From: Halobacillus shinanisalinarum
Lineage (GTDB): Bacteria; Bacillota; Bacilli; Bacillales; Halobacillaceae
Reading direction: 5' to 3'
DNA: 64,000 bases
Assembly (NCBI RefSeq): GCF_022919835.1
Contig: NZ_CP095074.1
Coordinates: forward strand, 558,001 to 622,000
Shown: positions 54,050 through 62,700 of the stretch, in pieces
How positions within the stretch are numbered: the first letter of the stretch is position 1
Layout: every line of letters starts with the position of its first letter
Program-made: the position numbers and the translations under genes
The notes under the pieces: generated by a model
Database searches by the model: none
The model's input: the letters and a program-made list of their open reading frames with translations, nothing else
What the model was told of the DNA's origin: nothing

Positions 54050-54943
54050 TTGGTCACACCGTTATACTTGATACTTGTAACCATTCTCTTGCTCTCGGGC
54101 ATAGCTGTTGGTAAGACTGTTTATTACAAAAAGAAAGTGACTTGTATGACCGGCATGATGATTGCGATGACCCTTGGAATGAGCGTCGGTCTAATGATGG
54201 GGTTAATTTTGGGGATTCTATTTTCAGGTAATTTATTTTTATCAACGGTATTGGGGATGCTTGCTGGGATGGTTGTTGGATTCTTAGCTGGTGTACCCAT
54301 CAGTATTATGGCGGTACTTGATGGGTTACTGTCCGGTCTCATGGGGGGAATGATGGGTGCAATGCTGGGTGAAATGATTGCGCCAGAGTATCGTGATGCC
54401 ATCGTAAAAATTATGTTTACGTTGTTTCTCGCGACTATGGTACTCCTTCTCTATATGATCCAAAAAGAAGTAAAGAGAAGTGAGACACCCTTGTTTAGGA
54501 ATCCACTTTTAACGGTGGCTCTTTTGGGATTAATCTTTGTTGCATTTAATCAATTAGGTCCCATTTTCCCTCAAACAATATCTGGCCAACAAGGTCATTC
54601 AGAACATAACGAAGAGGGAAATAACTTACGCATTAAAGCTGATGAGTTCACCTTTTCACCTAATAAGACGAAAATACAGGTTGGGGAGAGAGTAACATTA
54701 TCATTGGAGAATAATGGTGAGATACAACACGACTTGGAAATTATAAATCTTACTGTAGAGGAAGCTGAGAAAAATAAAACCCATGATCATGGTGAGGAGA
54801 ATGATAACATTCATGTACATGCTGCGCCTGGAGAAGAAAAAAGTGTCTCCTTTGTTCCTGTTGAAAGTGGCACATATCGTTTTATTTGTACGCTGCCAGG
54901 ACATCAAGAATCAGGAATGTTTGGAACGATTAAGGTCTCCTAA
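54050..54943 (+). CDS. Membrane protein with C-terminal cupredoxin domain
   Basis: 297 residues from a TTG at 54050 (AAAGGGGA upstream). The first 165 residues hold five helices rich in Gly and Met (IAMTLGMSVGLMMGLILGIL, GLMGGMMGAMLGEMI). An outside cupredoxin domain follows: LRIKADEFTFSPNKTKIQVG, His in IQHDLEII, a His-rich loop (HDHGEENDNIHVHAAPGEE) and the type 1 copper loop FICTLPGHQESGM with Cys, His and Met. Likely a membrane-tethered electron or copper carrier working with the multicopper oxidase. It is a fusion I do not recognise by name. Confidence 0.8.
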   Translation: MVTPLYLILVTILLLSGIAVGKTVYYKKKVTCMTGMMIAMTLGMSVGLMMGLILGILFSGNLFLSTVLGMLAGMVVGFLAGVPISIMAVLDGLLSGLMGGMMGAMLGEMIAPEYRDAIVKIMFTLFLATMVLLLYMIQKEVKRSETPLFRNPLLTVALLGLIFVAFNQLGPIFPQTISGQQGHSEHNEEGNNLRIKADEFTFSPNKTKIQVGERVTLSLENNGEIQHDLEIINLTVEEAEKNKTHDHGEENDNIHVHAAPGEEKSVSFVPVESGTYRFICTLPGHQESGMFGTIKVS

Positions 54944-55029
54944 GAAGCCAGATATTCATTGCAAGAGACGGAACAATATAGTACTGGCTGGATAACTACC
55001 TCAATCTAAAATCTTAAAAAATAATTAAA

Positions 55030-55065
55030 TAGCTTGCTTCCCTTTTCTTAAGGTATAGCAAGCTA
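55030..55065. terminator. Terminator between convergent genes
   Basis: Stem TAGCTTGCT / AGCAAGCTA with CATTTTT following on the + strand, between the cupredoxin gene and the coat remnant. Confidence 0.65.
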
Positions 55066-55078
55066 CATTTTTACAACC

Positions 55079-55438
55079 CTATTGTTGAAAGTAATGTTGG
55101 TCCCCATACTGGTGATTCTTCATTGCACCAATGTGCGGGGTATTTTTCAAGGGACTCATTGAATTGGTTTGCTCTAGGTTTGTTGCTTGTGGAGGATTTA
55201 ACCAGCCTAATTGTTCGGCAAGCATTTCATATTGGTTACCAATATGTGACTGCTGCATAGCCATTCCACTATGAAGTTGTTTCACCTACTGGTTTTTCAT
55301 AATGCCAATTTGCTGTTCTAAAGTATGAATAAGTTGTTGGTTCTTTGCATTATTCAAATAAAGTTCTAATCTTTTTATGATGCTTTTATGAGCATCAAGG
55401 TGATTAGCCATAAGTCCTACATCAACGGTGTTCAGCAC
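55079..55438 (-). pseudogene. Spore-coat-like protein gene with an amber stop
   Basis: GTG at 55438 with AGGAG upstream opens VLNTVDVGLMANHLDAHKSI and continues as a helical protein to IGIMKNQ, then TAG at 55288-55286, then in the same frame VKQLHSGMAMQQSHIGNQYE and AEQLGWLNPPQATN to 55079. The start resembles the coat protein at 20193 (LGLMAEHLSTHEGML). One nonsense codon divides an otherwise open 119-codon frame. Confidence 0.65.
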
Positions 55439-55820
55439 TCAATACCACTCCTAATATTTTTTTCCCTATTGTTCCTAATTTATACAAAAATCCGAGAACT
55501 CCTGTAGTCTCCTCATTAGAAATTAAATTTGTTAAAGAGAATAAAAAAGCAGGAATTACGTTCCAACTTTTAAATCGTAACAATTACAATTACCACTATT
55601 TAAAGCTGAAAGCTAAAATTTCACTATATACAATTGGAGTATTAACTTATAGGATCCATTTATGTCCATTATGGAGAGGAGGATAAGCATAATCAAGGAC
55701 TACAAAAAGCTTTTAATTAAACATTCTGGAGATAATGTAGAATAAATAATATAGTTAAGGCCCTTAGATACATTATTGTAGCTAAAGGCCTTTTTAATTT
55801 AAAAGAGTTATGGTCTCAGG
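55439..55820. other. Non-coding interval
   Basis: About 380 bases, AT-rich. Contains a hairpin at 55757-55795 (AAGGCCCTTAGATA / TAGCTAAAGGCCTT, imperfect) that probably terminates csoR-copA-copZ. No supported gene; a 24-codon frame at 55673 with no clear signal is ignored. Confidence 0.55.
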
Positions 55821-56024
55821 TTAGGAAACAACATCATAGCCTTGTTCTTCAATTGCTTCTTTCATTTGATCATCACTGACATCGCCCTCATAAGAGACAT
55901 CCACTTTACCTGTAGAAAGATCAACATTTACATCTTGAACACCGTTTAATTCCTGAAGCGCTGCTTTTACTGAGGACTCACAATGACCACAAGTCATTCC
56001 TTTTACGTTTAATGTTGTTTGCAT
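55821..56024 (-). CDS. copZ: CopZ copper chaperone
   Basis: 67-residue heavy-metal-associated domain: MQTTLNVKGMTCGHCESSVK with the MxCxxC Cu(I) site and TGKVDVSYEG. ATG at 56024 with GAAGGGA upstream is preferred to 56042. It hands Cu(I) to the N-terminal domains of CopA, which precedes it in the operon. Confidence 0.95.
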   Translation of the reverse strand: MQTTLNVKGMTCGHCESSVKAALQELNGVQDVNVDLSTGKVDVSYEGDVSDDQMKEAIEEQGYDVVS

Positions 56025-56046
56025 CGTACATCTTCCCTTCATAAAT

Positions 56047-58452
56047 TTATATTTTCGCTCGTTTCAAACGCAGCGAATTACTAACGACACTGACGGAACT
56101 GAACGCCATCGCTGCACCAGCCACCCAAGGAGCCAACAACCCTATTGCGGCAATTGGAATACCAGCAGAGTTGTAAGCAAGCGCCCAGAACAAGTTCTGG
56201 CGAATATTTTTCATCGTTTTCCGACTGAGGATGATCGCCTTACTGAGATGTTCAAGGTCACCGCCGATCAGTGTAATATCTGCCGTTTCAATGGCAACGT
56301 CTGTACCAGTTCCTATGGCGATACCGATATCAGCCGTTGCTAAGGCAGGAGCGTCATTAATTCCATCTCCGACCATGGCTACTTTTTGTCCCTGTTGCTG
56401 AAGTTCTTTAACCTTCTCCGCCTTTTCTTCGGGTAGCACTTCCGCAAAAACGCCATCAATACCCACCTGTTCAGCAATGGCCCGTGCCGTTCGCTCATTA
56501 TCGCCGGTAATCATAAACACATCGATTCCAAGTGATTTCAGATCACGGATTCCTTGCTTAGACGTTTCCTTTACCGTATCAGCAACGGCAACATAACCTT
56601 TGATCGTACCATCTACGGCAATGAGCATGGCCGTTTTGCCCTCTTCCTCAAGTTGAGATAACTTCTCTTCATGCTCCTCAAAGCTGATATCTTCACGATT
56701 CATCAGCTTTCTAGTTCCAACGAATACTTGCTTTTGGTCTATTTTGGCTTGAATCCCGTGTCCAGGTATAGCCTCAAATTGATCAGCTTCTTTTATCTCT
56801 ACATCTTTTTCTACCCCATATTCCACGATAGCTTCTGCCAAGGGGTGTTCCGATGCCTTTTCTGCTGTAACCAGGTCAGCTAATAACTCACTTTCATCAT
56901 TTCCAAACGCAACAAAATCTGTAACTTCAGGTTTTCCTTTTGTAACCGTACCCGTTTTATCCAGTAGAACGGCGTCTAATTGCTGTGTCCCTTCTAGATA
57001 TTCACCCCCTTTAAAGAGGATTCCTTGCTCGGCTCCTTTACCGGTACCAACCATAATGGATGTCGGTGTGGCAAGACCGAGTGCACAGGGGCATGCAATC
57101 ACTAGTACTGCAATCGCAGCTTCAAGTGCTACTGGTAGTTCACCAGGAGAAACAAACAAGTACCAAGCTAAAAATGTAATCGCTGCGATACCAACAACAA
57201 TCGGTACAAATATACCGGAAATCACATCAGCTGTTCGTTGGATGGGTGCTTTTGAACCTTGAGCTTCCTCAACAATTTTTACAATGCCAGAAAGTGCGGT
57301 GTCTTTCCCGACTTTCTCCGCCTTCATTTGTAATGTACCGTTTTTATTAATCGTTGAACCAATAACGGTATCTCCCTCATATTTCTCTATCGGTAAAGAT
57401 TCACCGGTAATCATGGATTCATCAATCGAGGATTGACCTTTCGTTACGCTTCCATCAACAGGAATCTTCTCTCCCGGTTTAACTAGTAACACGTCACCAA
57501 CCTGTACTTGTTCAACGGGTACCTTTTCCTCTTTCCCATCACGAAGGACAGTCGCTTCTTTTGCCTGTAAATTAAGAAGTTTCGTAAGTGCAGCCGTGGT
57601 TCGGCCTTTGGCAAGGGCCTCAAATAATTTCCCTACCAATATCAGTGTGATTAGCACTGCACTCGTTTCAAAATACAACTCCGGCATTACATCGGGATTT
57701 AGTTGCCAACGGATGGCCTCGACCACACTGTAAAAGTAAGCCGCAGACGTCCCGAGTGCTACAAGTACGTCCATGTTCGCACTTTTGTTACTCAAAGCAC
57801 GATAAGCCCCGAGGTAAAACGGTGCTCCAATATAGAACTGGACTGGTGTTGCGAGTAAAAATTGAAACCATGGGTTCATCAGTAGTTCAGGAACCGGTAT
57901 GCCAAGATCCCACGGCAAGTGAGCTACCATTGTGTACAATAATGGTAGTGAAAGGATCACCGAAATCCATAGATGCCTTTTCTTCTTTTTAATTTCCTCT
58001 TCTTTATGATCCTTTTGCTCCTCTCGATCCTTTTTAACAACAGCTTCATAACCGAGTTTCTTCACTTTTTCAGTAATATCATCAAGGGAAACGAAACCTG
58101 GATCATATTCAACAACGCCAGCTTCCGTCGCTAGATTCACGTTGGCCATTTCAATTCCGGCCATCCTACTTAGGCCTTTTTGAATACGTGTGGAACATGC
58201 CGCACACGTCATCCCATGAATATCGAGTTCAACTTTCTCCTTTTGGACACCGTATCCAAGCTTTTCAATTTTTTCGACGAGATCATTAGGCTGAACCTGA
58301 TCCTCGTTATAGTTAATTTGAGCATTTTCCATGGCCAGGTTCACATTGGCCTCAACGCCATCCATTTTATTCAATACTTTTTCAATACGCGTGGCACAGG
58401 CAGAGCACGTCATGCCTGTAATTCCAACATTGACATTCTTTTGTTCACTCAT
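56047..58452 (-). CDS. copA: CopA Cu(I)-exporting P1B-ATPase
   Basis: 801 residues from ATG 58452. Two N-terminal metal domains with [13 protein letters not shown] and [13 protein letters not shown], a Lys/Glu-rich linker, eight helices with the CPC motif ([13 protein letters not shown]), TGES actuator loop, DKTGTVTKG phosphorylation site and [10 protein letters not shown]. Exports Cu(I). Middle gene of csoR-copA-copZ. Confidence 0.96.
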   Translation of the reverse strand: MSEQKNVNVGITGMTCSACATRIEKVLNKMDGVEANVNLAMENAQINYNEDQVQPNDLVEKIEKLGYGVQKEKVELDIHGMTCAACSTRIQKGLSRMAGIEMANVNLATEAGVVEYDPGFVSLDDITEKVKKLGYEAVVKKDREEQKDHKEEEIKKKKRHLWISVILSLPLLYTMVAHLPWDLGIPVPELLMNPWFQFLLATPVQFYIGAPFYLGAYRALSNKSANMDVLVALGTSAAYFYSVVEAIRWQLNPDVMPELYFETSAVLITLILVGKLFEALAKGRTTAALTKLLNLQAKEATVLRDGKEEKVPVEQVQVGDVLLVKPGEKIPVDGSVTKGQSSIDESMITGESLPIEKYEGDTVIGSTINKNGTLQMKAEKVGKDTALSGIVKIVEEAQGSKAPIQRTADVISGIFVPIVVGIAAITFLAWYLFVSPGELPVALEAAIAVLVIACPCALGLATPTSIMVGTGKGAEQGILFKGGEYLEGTQQLDAVLLDKTGTVTKGKPEVTDFVAFGNDESELLADLVTAEKASEHPLAEAIVEYGVEKDVEIKEADQFEAIPGHGIQAKIDQKQVFVGTRKLMNREDISFEEHEEKLSQLEEEGKTAMLIAVDGTIKGYVAVADTVKETSKQGIRDLKSLGIDVFMITGDNERTARAIAEQVGIDGVFAEVLPEEKAEKVKELQQQGQKVAMVGDGINDAPALATADIGIAIGTGTDVAIETADITLIGGDLEHLSKAIILSRKTMKNIRQNLFWALAYNSAGIPIAAIGLLAPWVAGAAMAFSSVSVVSNSLRLKRAKI

Positions 58453-58467
58453 CGATTTCATGCCCCC

Positions 58468-58785
58468 TTATTTGGAGAACTGCTGAACAACTTTCATGAG
58501 TTCATCAATAGCCTCTTCGCCTTCTCCTTTTTCTATCGCATCTGCAACACAGTGATGTGTATGCCGCTCTAATAATGAGTAGCCTACTTTATTTATTGCT
58601 TTATTTATCGCCGAAATTTGCACAAGGATATCCACGCAATAACGGTCATTTTCCACCATCTTTTGAATCCCTCTTACTTGGCCTTCAATTCGCTTCAATC
58701 GATTTAACACGGCCTGCTTCTCATCATCTGTTCTAGGAGTTACTGGTTGTTTTCCACTATTTTCAGGCAAAACATTCTCTTCCAT
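58468..58785 (-). CDS. csoR: CsoR copper-sensing repressor
   Basis: 105-residue four-helix repressor with the Cu(I) ligands Cys50 (DRYCVDIL), His75 and Cys79 (ERHTHHC), in the same spacing as B. subtilis CsoR. LNRLKRIEGQVRGIQKMV is the DNA-facing helix region. First gene of the copper operon; its operator is at 58813. Confidence 0.96.
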   Translation of the reverse strand: MEENVLPENSGKQPVTPRTDDEKQAVLNRLKRIEGQVRGIQKMVENDRYCVDILVQISAINKAINKVGYSLLERHTHHCVADAIEKGEGEEAIDELMKVVQQFSK

Positions 58786-58812
58786 TATTTATGACGCCTC
58801 CTTTTTTACAAT

Positions 58813-58829
58813 ATACCCTATACAGGTAT
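58813..58829. promoter_or_regulatory. CsoR operator
   Basis: ATAC-N9-GTAT dyad (ATACCCTATACAGGTAT) 28 bases upstream of csoR. Matching 17-base dyads occur at 58884 and 19998. Confidence 0.75.
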
Positions 58830-58883
58830 TATAAGTCAATAGATATTTACCTTAATAATTAAAGGCACTATATGTTTATATAA

Positions 58884-58900
58884 ATACTGATACTGGGTAT
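58884..58900. promoter_or_regulatory. CsoR-like operator upstream of the DUF4396 gene
   Basis: ATACTGATACTGGGTAT, the same ATAC-N9-GTAT spacing, 34 bases before the + strand gene at 58934, making copper control of both divergent units likely. Confidence 0.6.
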
Positions 58901-58933
58901 ATATTATACAAATAATTAATGAGAGGTGATCTA

Positions 58934-59590
58934 ATGTTAACCCTTATTTCGTGGGTTGCGCTAGGAATAGGTTTTTTATGTTCCATAATCATCATAGTCG
59001 ATGTTTTAAAACATCCTCAGCTGATGAAAATTATGAATTTTGTTTGGCCAATCAATGGGTTATTCTTTGGACCGTTTGCCGTATGGACTTATTTTAAATG
59101 GGGCCGGTTAAAAGCCAAAAATTTAGATATAGAAGATAACAGAGGAAGACCAGCAAAAGTTTTTACATCTACCAGTCACTGTTCTTCTGGTTGTACATTA
59201 GGTGATGCGGTAGGCGTTCCGATTGTCGCTTTAACAGCTTTTACCATAGCGGGATCCACATTGTTTGCCCACTATGCGGTTGAATTTATTTTAGCCTATG
59301 TATTTGGTATTATTTTTCAATTTTATGCCATTTATCCGATGAATAAAGATCAAGGCGCTATGGAATCTATTAAAGCTGCCATTAAAGCTGATTCTTTAGC
59401 CTTGATTGCTTTTGAAGTGGGTATGTTTGGGTGGATGGCGATTGTGCATTATGTATTGTTTACCACTCCCCCAAAACCAATTGAGCCAACGTATTGGTTT
59501 ATGATGCAAATTGCTTTAGTTTTAGGCTTCCTGACCAGCTATCCTGCCAATTGGTGGCTAGTGAGGAGAGGTATTAAAGAAGAAATGTAG
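58934..59590 (+). CDS. DUF4396 membrane protein
   Basis: 218 residues from ATG 58934 (GAGAGGTGAT upstream). First span, then a loop with FTSTSHCSSGCTLGDAVGVP, a His/Cys metal-type motif, further helices with LFAHYAVEFILAYVFGIIFQ and FEVGMFGWMAIVHYVLF, and TSYPANWWLVRRGIKEEM at the end. These are DUF4396 features. The Cys/His loop, the position beside csoR and the CsoR-like site suggest copper handling. Confidence 0.88.
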   Translation: MLTLISWVALGIGFLCSIIIIVDVLKHPQLMKIMNFVWPINGLFFGPFAVWTYFKWGRLKAKNLDIEDNRGRPAKVFTSTSHCSSGCTLGDAVGVPIVALTAFTIAGSTLFAHYAVEFILAYVFGIIFQFYAIYPMNKDQGAMESIKAAIKADSLALIAFEVGMFGWMAIVHYVLFTTPPKPIEPTYWFMMQIALVLGFLTSYPANWWLVRRGIKEEM

Positions 59591-60103
59591 CGATTCACTA
59601 GAAGAAAAAGTATTGTTGTATATTATTTATGAAGTAAGATGATAAATACACTACAAGGGGGGCTCATTAATAATGAAATGTAATTGAAATGCATGATATG
59701 TGGAGGCCCGTAACCGTTGTTTCTCTTCCCGTTCTTCATATGGCAACAGGAGCTATTATAAACCCGTTGCTAAAAAACCTGGTTTTAGGGAAATTTTAGG
59801 CTCTAGATTAGAAAGGAAATAAACCCTTAACTATCACCAAGACAGCCATTCCAAAAAAACCACAAGAAAATCAAAAAAGTTCATAAAAAAAGTGATCCAA
59901 TTGTCCTCCACTCACGATAGCAAAGTAAGAAAACAAATAGAACACAACCTGAAGCTAGAGAAGAAAAAGTGATAGCCGCGAATGAACAAGATGTCATTAA
60001 ATGTTTGATCATTATGGAGTTGGAGAAAAAAGCATACCAAGCTTTCCGGAAGGATGTTAACGGAGGGAACACCTCTCTAAATAAACAAGAAAAGGTGATG
60101 GGC
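59591..60103. other. Interval with short frames of unclear status
   Basis: Contains the UGA-interrupted small frame at 59673-59822 (see separate entry). Right of it an open frame after TAG at about 59920 reads EKVIAANEQDVIKCLIIMEL into the sortase start; probably the tail of a lost gene. Confidence 0.4.
59673..59822 (+). other. 49-codon frame with two in-frame UGA codons
   Basis: AAGGGGGGC precedes ATG AAA TGT AAT TGA AAT GCA TGA TAT GTG, and the frame then stays open as EARNRCFSSRSSYGNRSYYK to LGSRLERK and TAA at 59820. The UGAs are at codons 5 and 8, next to Cys3. It could be a decayed Cys-rich peptide gene, chance, or a second kind of UGA-decoded gene. No convincing stem follows. Confidence 0.3.
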
Positions 60104-61096
60104 ATGAAATGGAGAACGTATTTTATCATTGTAGGCTTAGCGGCCCTCCTGCTTGCAGGGTACAACTCAAATGTGTGGGCAAATTTTGGCTCCTCCTATG
60201 ATTCAACCCCAGAGCAGGCAACCAAGGAAGAGGACTCAGGAAATGAGTCTTCTGATCTCTCACTAAAATCAGAAGAATTTACAGTCGTTGATAAATCGGG
60301 GGACATCAAAGAGATGGACTTCGAAAGCGAAAGACCAGATATGAGCAACGGAATCGTCCCTACCAATGTGAAGGTCCCAAGTATCGGTATCGACGCACCC
60401 GTGAATGAAGTAGGGGTACTTGAAAACGGACAAATGGGTGTACCGAAAAATAATGCAGTGGCAGGCTGGTTCGAGCCAGGGACGAAACCAGGCAACACAG
60501 GAAACGCCGTCCTCGCCGGACATGTTGACAACCGATCAGGCCCAGCTGTATTCTACTACTTAAAAAATCTACAAAAAGGCGACGAAATCATCGTCACAAA
60601 CGAAGAAGGCAAAGAGCTGACCTACGTGGTTCAGAAGTTGGAAAGCTATCCAGCCGACGAAGCGCCTATTAAAGAGATCTTCGGAAAAACAGACAAGAAA
60701 AGGCTTAACCTAATCACCTGTACCGGGGTCTTTGACGATGAAAAGAGAACCTATCTGGACCGACTCGTCGTTTATTCTGAGTTGAAAACATCACTTGACG
60801 AAGAAAAAGATGTAGAAGAACCACAAGAAGATACAGATTATGATATTAAAGCACCGACCAGTGTCAAAGTAAATGGAACCTTCGTTACATGGCACGCTGT
60901 ACGTGTAGACGGTGTCGCAGGTTACCGCGTATACCGCAGTGAAAACGGAGAAGACTTCGAAAAAGTCGCAAGTATCTCCGAACACGAACGCAAAACATAT
61001 ACCGATCCTAAAGCATCCAAATACACTTACTATGTAACAACGGTATATTTGGATGGAACCGAATCCGTCCCATCCAAACCTGGCAAATCCGAATAA
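60104..61096 (+). CDS. Class F-type sortase with C-terminal fibronectin-III-like domain
   Basis: About 330 residues: signal anchor (YFIIVGLAALLLAGYNSNVW), an acidic Ser/Glu linker, then the sortase barrel NVKVPSIGIDAPVNEVGVLE, catalytic His in VLAGHVDNRSG, Cys in LNLITCTGVFD and Arg in KRTYLDRLVVYS. A further domain of about 90 residues starts KAPTSVKVNGTFVTWHAVRV and has VAGYRVYRSENG, a fibronectin III pattern. Class F sortases act on surface proteins; no LPxTG substrate is seen here. ATG 60104 is preferred with AAAGGTG upstream. Confidence 0.85.
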   Translation: MKWRTYFIIVGLAALLLAGYNSNVWANFGSSYDSTPEQATKEEDSGNESSDLSLKSEEFTVVDKSGDIKEMDFESERPDMSNGIVPTNVKVPSIGIDAPVNEVGVLENGQMGVPKNNAVAGWFEPGTKPGNTGNAVLAGHVDNRSGPAVFYYLKNLQKGDEIIVTNEEGKELTYVVQKLESYPADEAPIKEIFGKTDKKRLNLITCTGVFDDEKRTYLDRLVVYSELKTSLDEEKDVEEPQEDTDYDIKAPTSVKVNGTFVTWHAVRVDGVAGYRVYRSENGEDFEKVASISEHERKTYTDPKASKYTYYVTTVYLDGTESVPSKPGKSE

Positions 61097-61145
61097 AAGG
61101 CCACCTATACCTAAAAACATGAATATTATTATTTAACAGTAACCT

Positions 61146-61184
61146 CCACCACAGGACATCTATAATCTGGATGTCCTGTGGTGG
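61146..61184. terminator. Long perfect hairpin between sortase and spoIIP
   Basis: 15-bp perfect stem CCACCACAGGACATC / GATGTCCTGTGGTGG, loop of nine, between converging genes. T tail is weak, so termination is probable but not certain. Confidence 0.6.
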
Positions 61185-61261
61185 TTACATGATTGCAGAA
61201 TTAGAGCAAATGTTTTTATTCAGGATCCCGGTCCGGGGTATTGTTCATTTTACTGGCAACA

Positions 61262-62410
61262 TTAATTCGCATTTACCTTCTCTGCATCACCTCGATAATA
61301 GGTGGAAAAAACCTCTGCAAAAGCTTCAATCGAATTATAAAGTTCGTTCAAGTTATTCTCAACGCCGCCAAATTCTAAAAGCATGGCACGGTTCGTTAGA
61401 TCTTGGTTGTAGACCCCGTTCCCTTCTAATTTCGTTTTGACAAAAACTCCTCGGCTAATTCCGGGATATTTTTGTTCAAGTGCCGCATTAATCTCCTTAG
61501 CAACTTCTAAATTTTGTTCGAACTTTTCATTTTCTTTACCGACTATGAAAAAGAGTCGTGCATAGTCTTTTCCATTTATCGTCGTTGTGGTAATACTTCT
61601 AGGCTGAGAATCTCGATGGATATCAATTAAATATGATAAATTATCGTTTTGTGCAAGAGCTTCTTGAACAAGCCCTCTTGAAAATTCGTATGAATGAGTA
61701 TAATCCAAATTCCTCTCTTTTAAACCTTTCGTTACGTTGGTTTTATCATGTTTGACCCCTATTCCTCGGCCTTCTAACTCTTCTTTCAATTTAGTTCCCA
61801 CTGCTATGACATTGACTTTTTCATTTGTGCTAGATGCATTAGGGTGCTCACTTTTGATTAAAGGTTTATAAGCCTCCCAGCTGTGTGACTGATAGATATA
61901 AACTGACTTTTTAGATATTTCTTCGTTTTTTTGAGGCGTCCCCTCCTCTTCAGCTAAGTCTAGCTGGCTTTGGTTGACCTCTTGGTTCTGTAATTGTTCT
62001 TCAGTTGGTGGAAGGGATTCCACCGGAAGAGTACTTAAATCAGTTCCTTTACCAGCTATGGCAATTTCAGTGTGATAACGTTCAAGCCCTGGGATCTCTC
62101 TTCCTAACAAACTACGGATATCCCCAACATCCACGTTTGTAGCCATTTCCATCCAGTCAAACTGTTTCGTTACCTTGTCAGAATAATGCACCCTTAAGGG
62201 TGTCATCTCCTGGGCCATGATAAAAAGTGCCGCCTCTTCAGGCGCTGCCTTTGAAATGGAATAAATAAAAGGAGAAACAAAATATTCCTTTAATCCAGTA
62301 CTTGTGATAAGCGTAACGATTAGGTAGAGAATAACAATCATAGGCAAAGTATATTTGATAATTAGTCGCATAGATTTTGAAATGAAAGAAGTAGGGCGTT
62401 GTTTATGCAT
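61262..62410 (-). CDS. spoIIP: SpoIIP-like peptidoglycan amidase/endopeptidase
   Basis: 382 residues: short cytosolic start, membrane span (YTLPMIVILYLIVTLITSTG), a variable outside region with an acidic Gln/Glu linker, and the catalytic domain with IYQSHSWEAYKP, LIDIHRDSQPRSIT and RAMLLEFGGVENNL, whose His and Glu bind zinc. SpoIIP degrades septal peptidoglycan during engulfment with SpoIID and SpoIIM, neither of which is here, so this may be a paralogue. AGGAGAG precedes the ATG. Confidence 0.92.
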   Translation of the reverse strand: MHKQRPTSFISKSMRLIIKYTLPMIVILYLIVTLITSTGLKEYFVSPFIYSISKAAPEEAALFIMAQEMTPLRVHYSDKVTKQFDWMEMATNVDVGDIRSLLGREIPGLERYHTEIAIAGKGTDLSTLPVESLPPTEEQLQNQEVNQSQLDLAEEEGTPQKNEEISKKSVYIYQSHSWEAYKPLIKSEHPNASSTNEKVNVIAVGTKLKEELEGRGIGVKHDKTNVTKGLKERNLDYTHSYEFSRGLVQEALAQNDNLSYLIDIHRDSQPRSITTTTINGKDYARLFFIVGKENEKFEQNLEVAKEINAALEQKYPGISRGVFVKTKLEGNGVYNQDLTNRAMLLEFGGVENNLNELYNSIEAFAEVFSTYYRGDAEKVNAN

Positions 62411-62629
62411 TTATATCTCTCCTAAACTAACAATTTAATAGTCTAGTCTATGCGCTTCTACTAACATATATTAATCAAATTATCCTTGTATCTACATCCC
62501 TTTAACTGTTGGAATCTATTCGGTTTATATTTATCAGACATATATTATCTTTATCAAATATATTTGTTTCTTTCATTCTATAGTGATAGCAGTCCTATTA
62601 TTGACGGGAGCATATATAACAACATCATA

Positions 62630-62667
62630 GAAAACAGGTCGGAGTGTCTATGCTCCGACTTGTTTTC
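62630..62667 (-). terminator. Terminator of copB
   Basis: Stem GAAAACAGGTCGGAG / CTCCGACTTGTTTTC (15 bp, one G-U) with an 8-base loop, 34 bases downstream of the leftward copB. Confidence 0.75.
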
Positions 62668-62700
62668 TAATAAATAGTGGCTATTTATTTGGTTAGTCAC

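Noticed and set aside
55286..55288. Recoded stop in the coat-like gene
   Set aside because: The codon is TAG, not TGA, with no Cys context; treated as a nonsense mutation.
61146..61184. 15-bp inverted repeat as an insertion-sequence end or attachment site
   Set aside because: The arms are only nine bases apart and lie between converging genes, which is better explained as a terminator.
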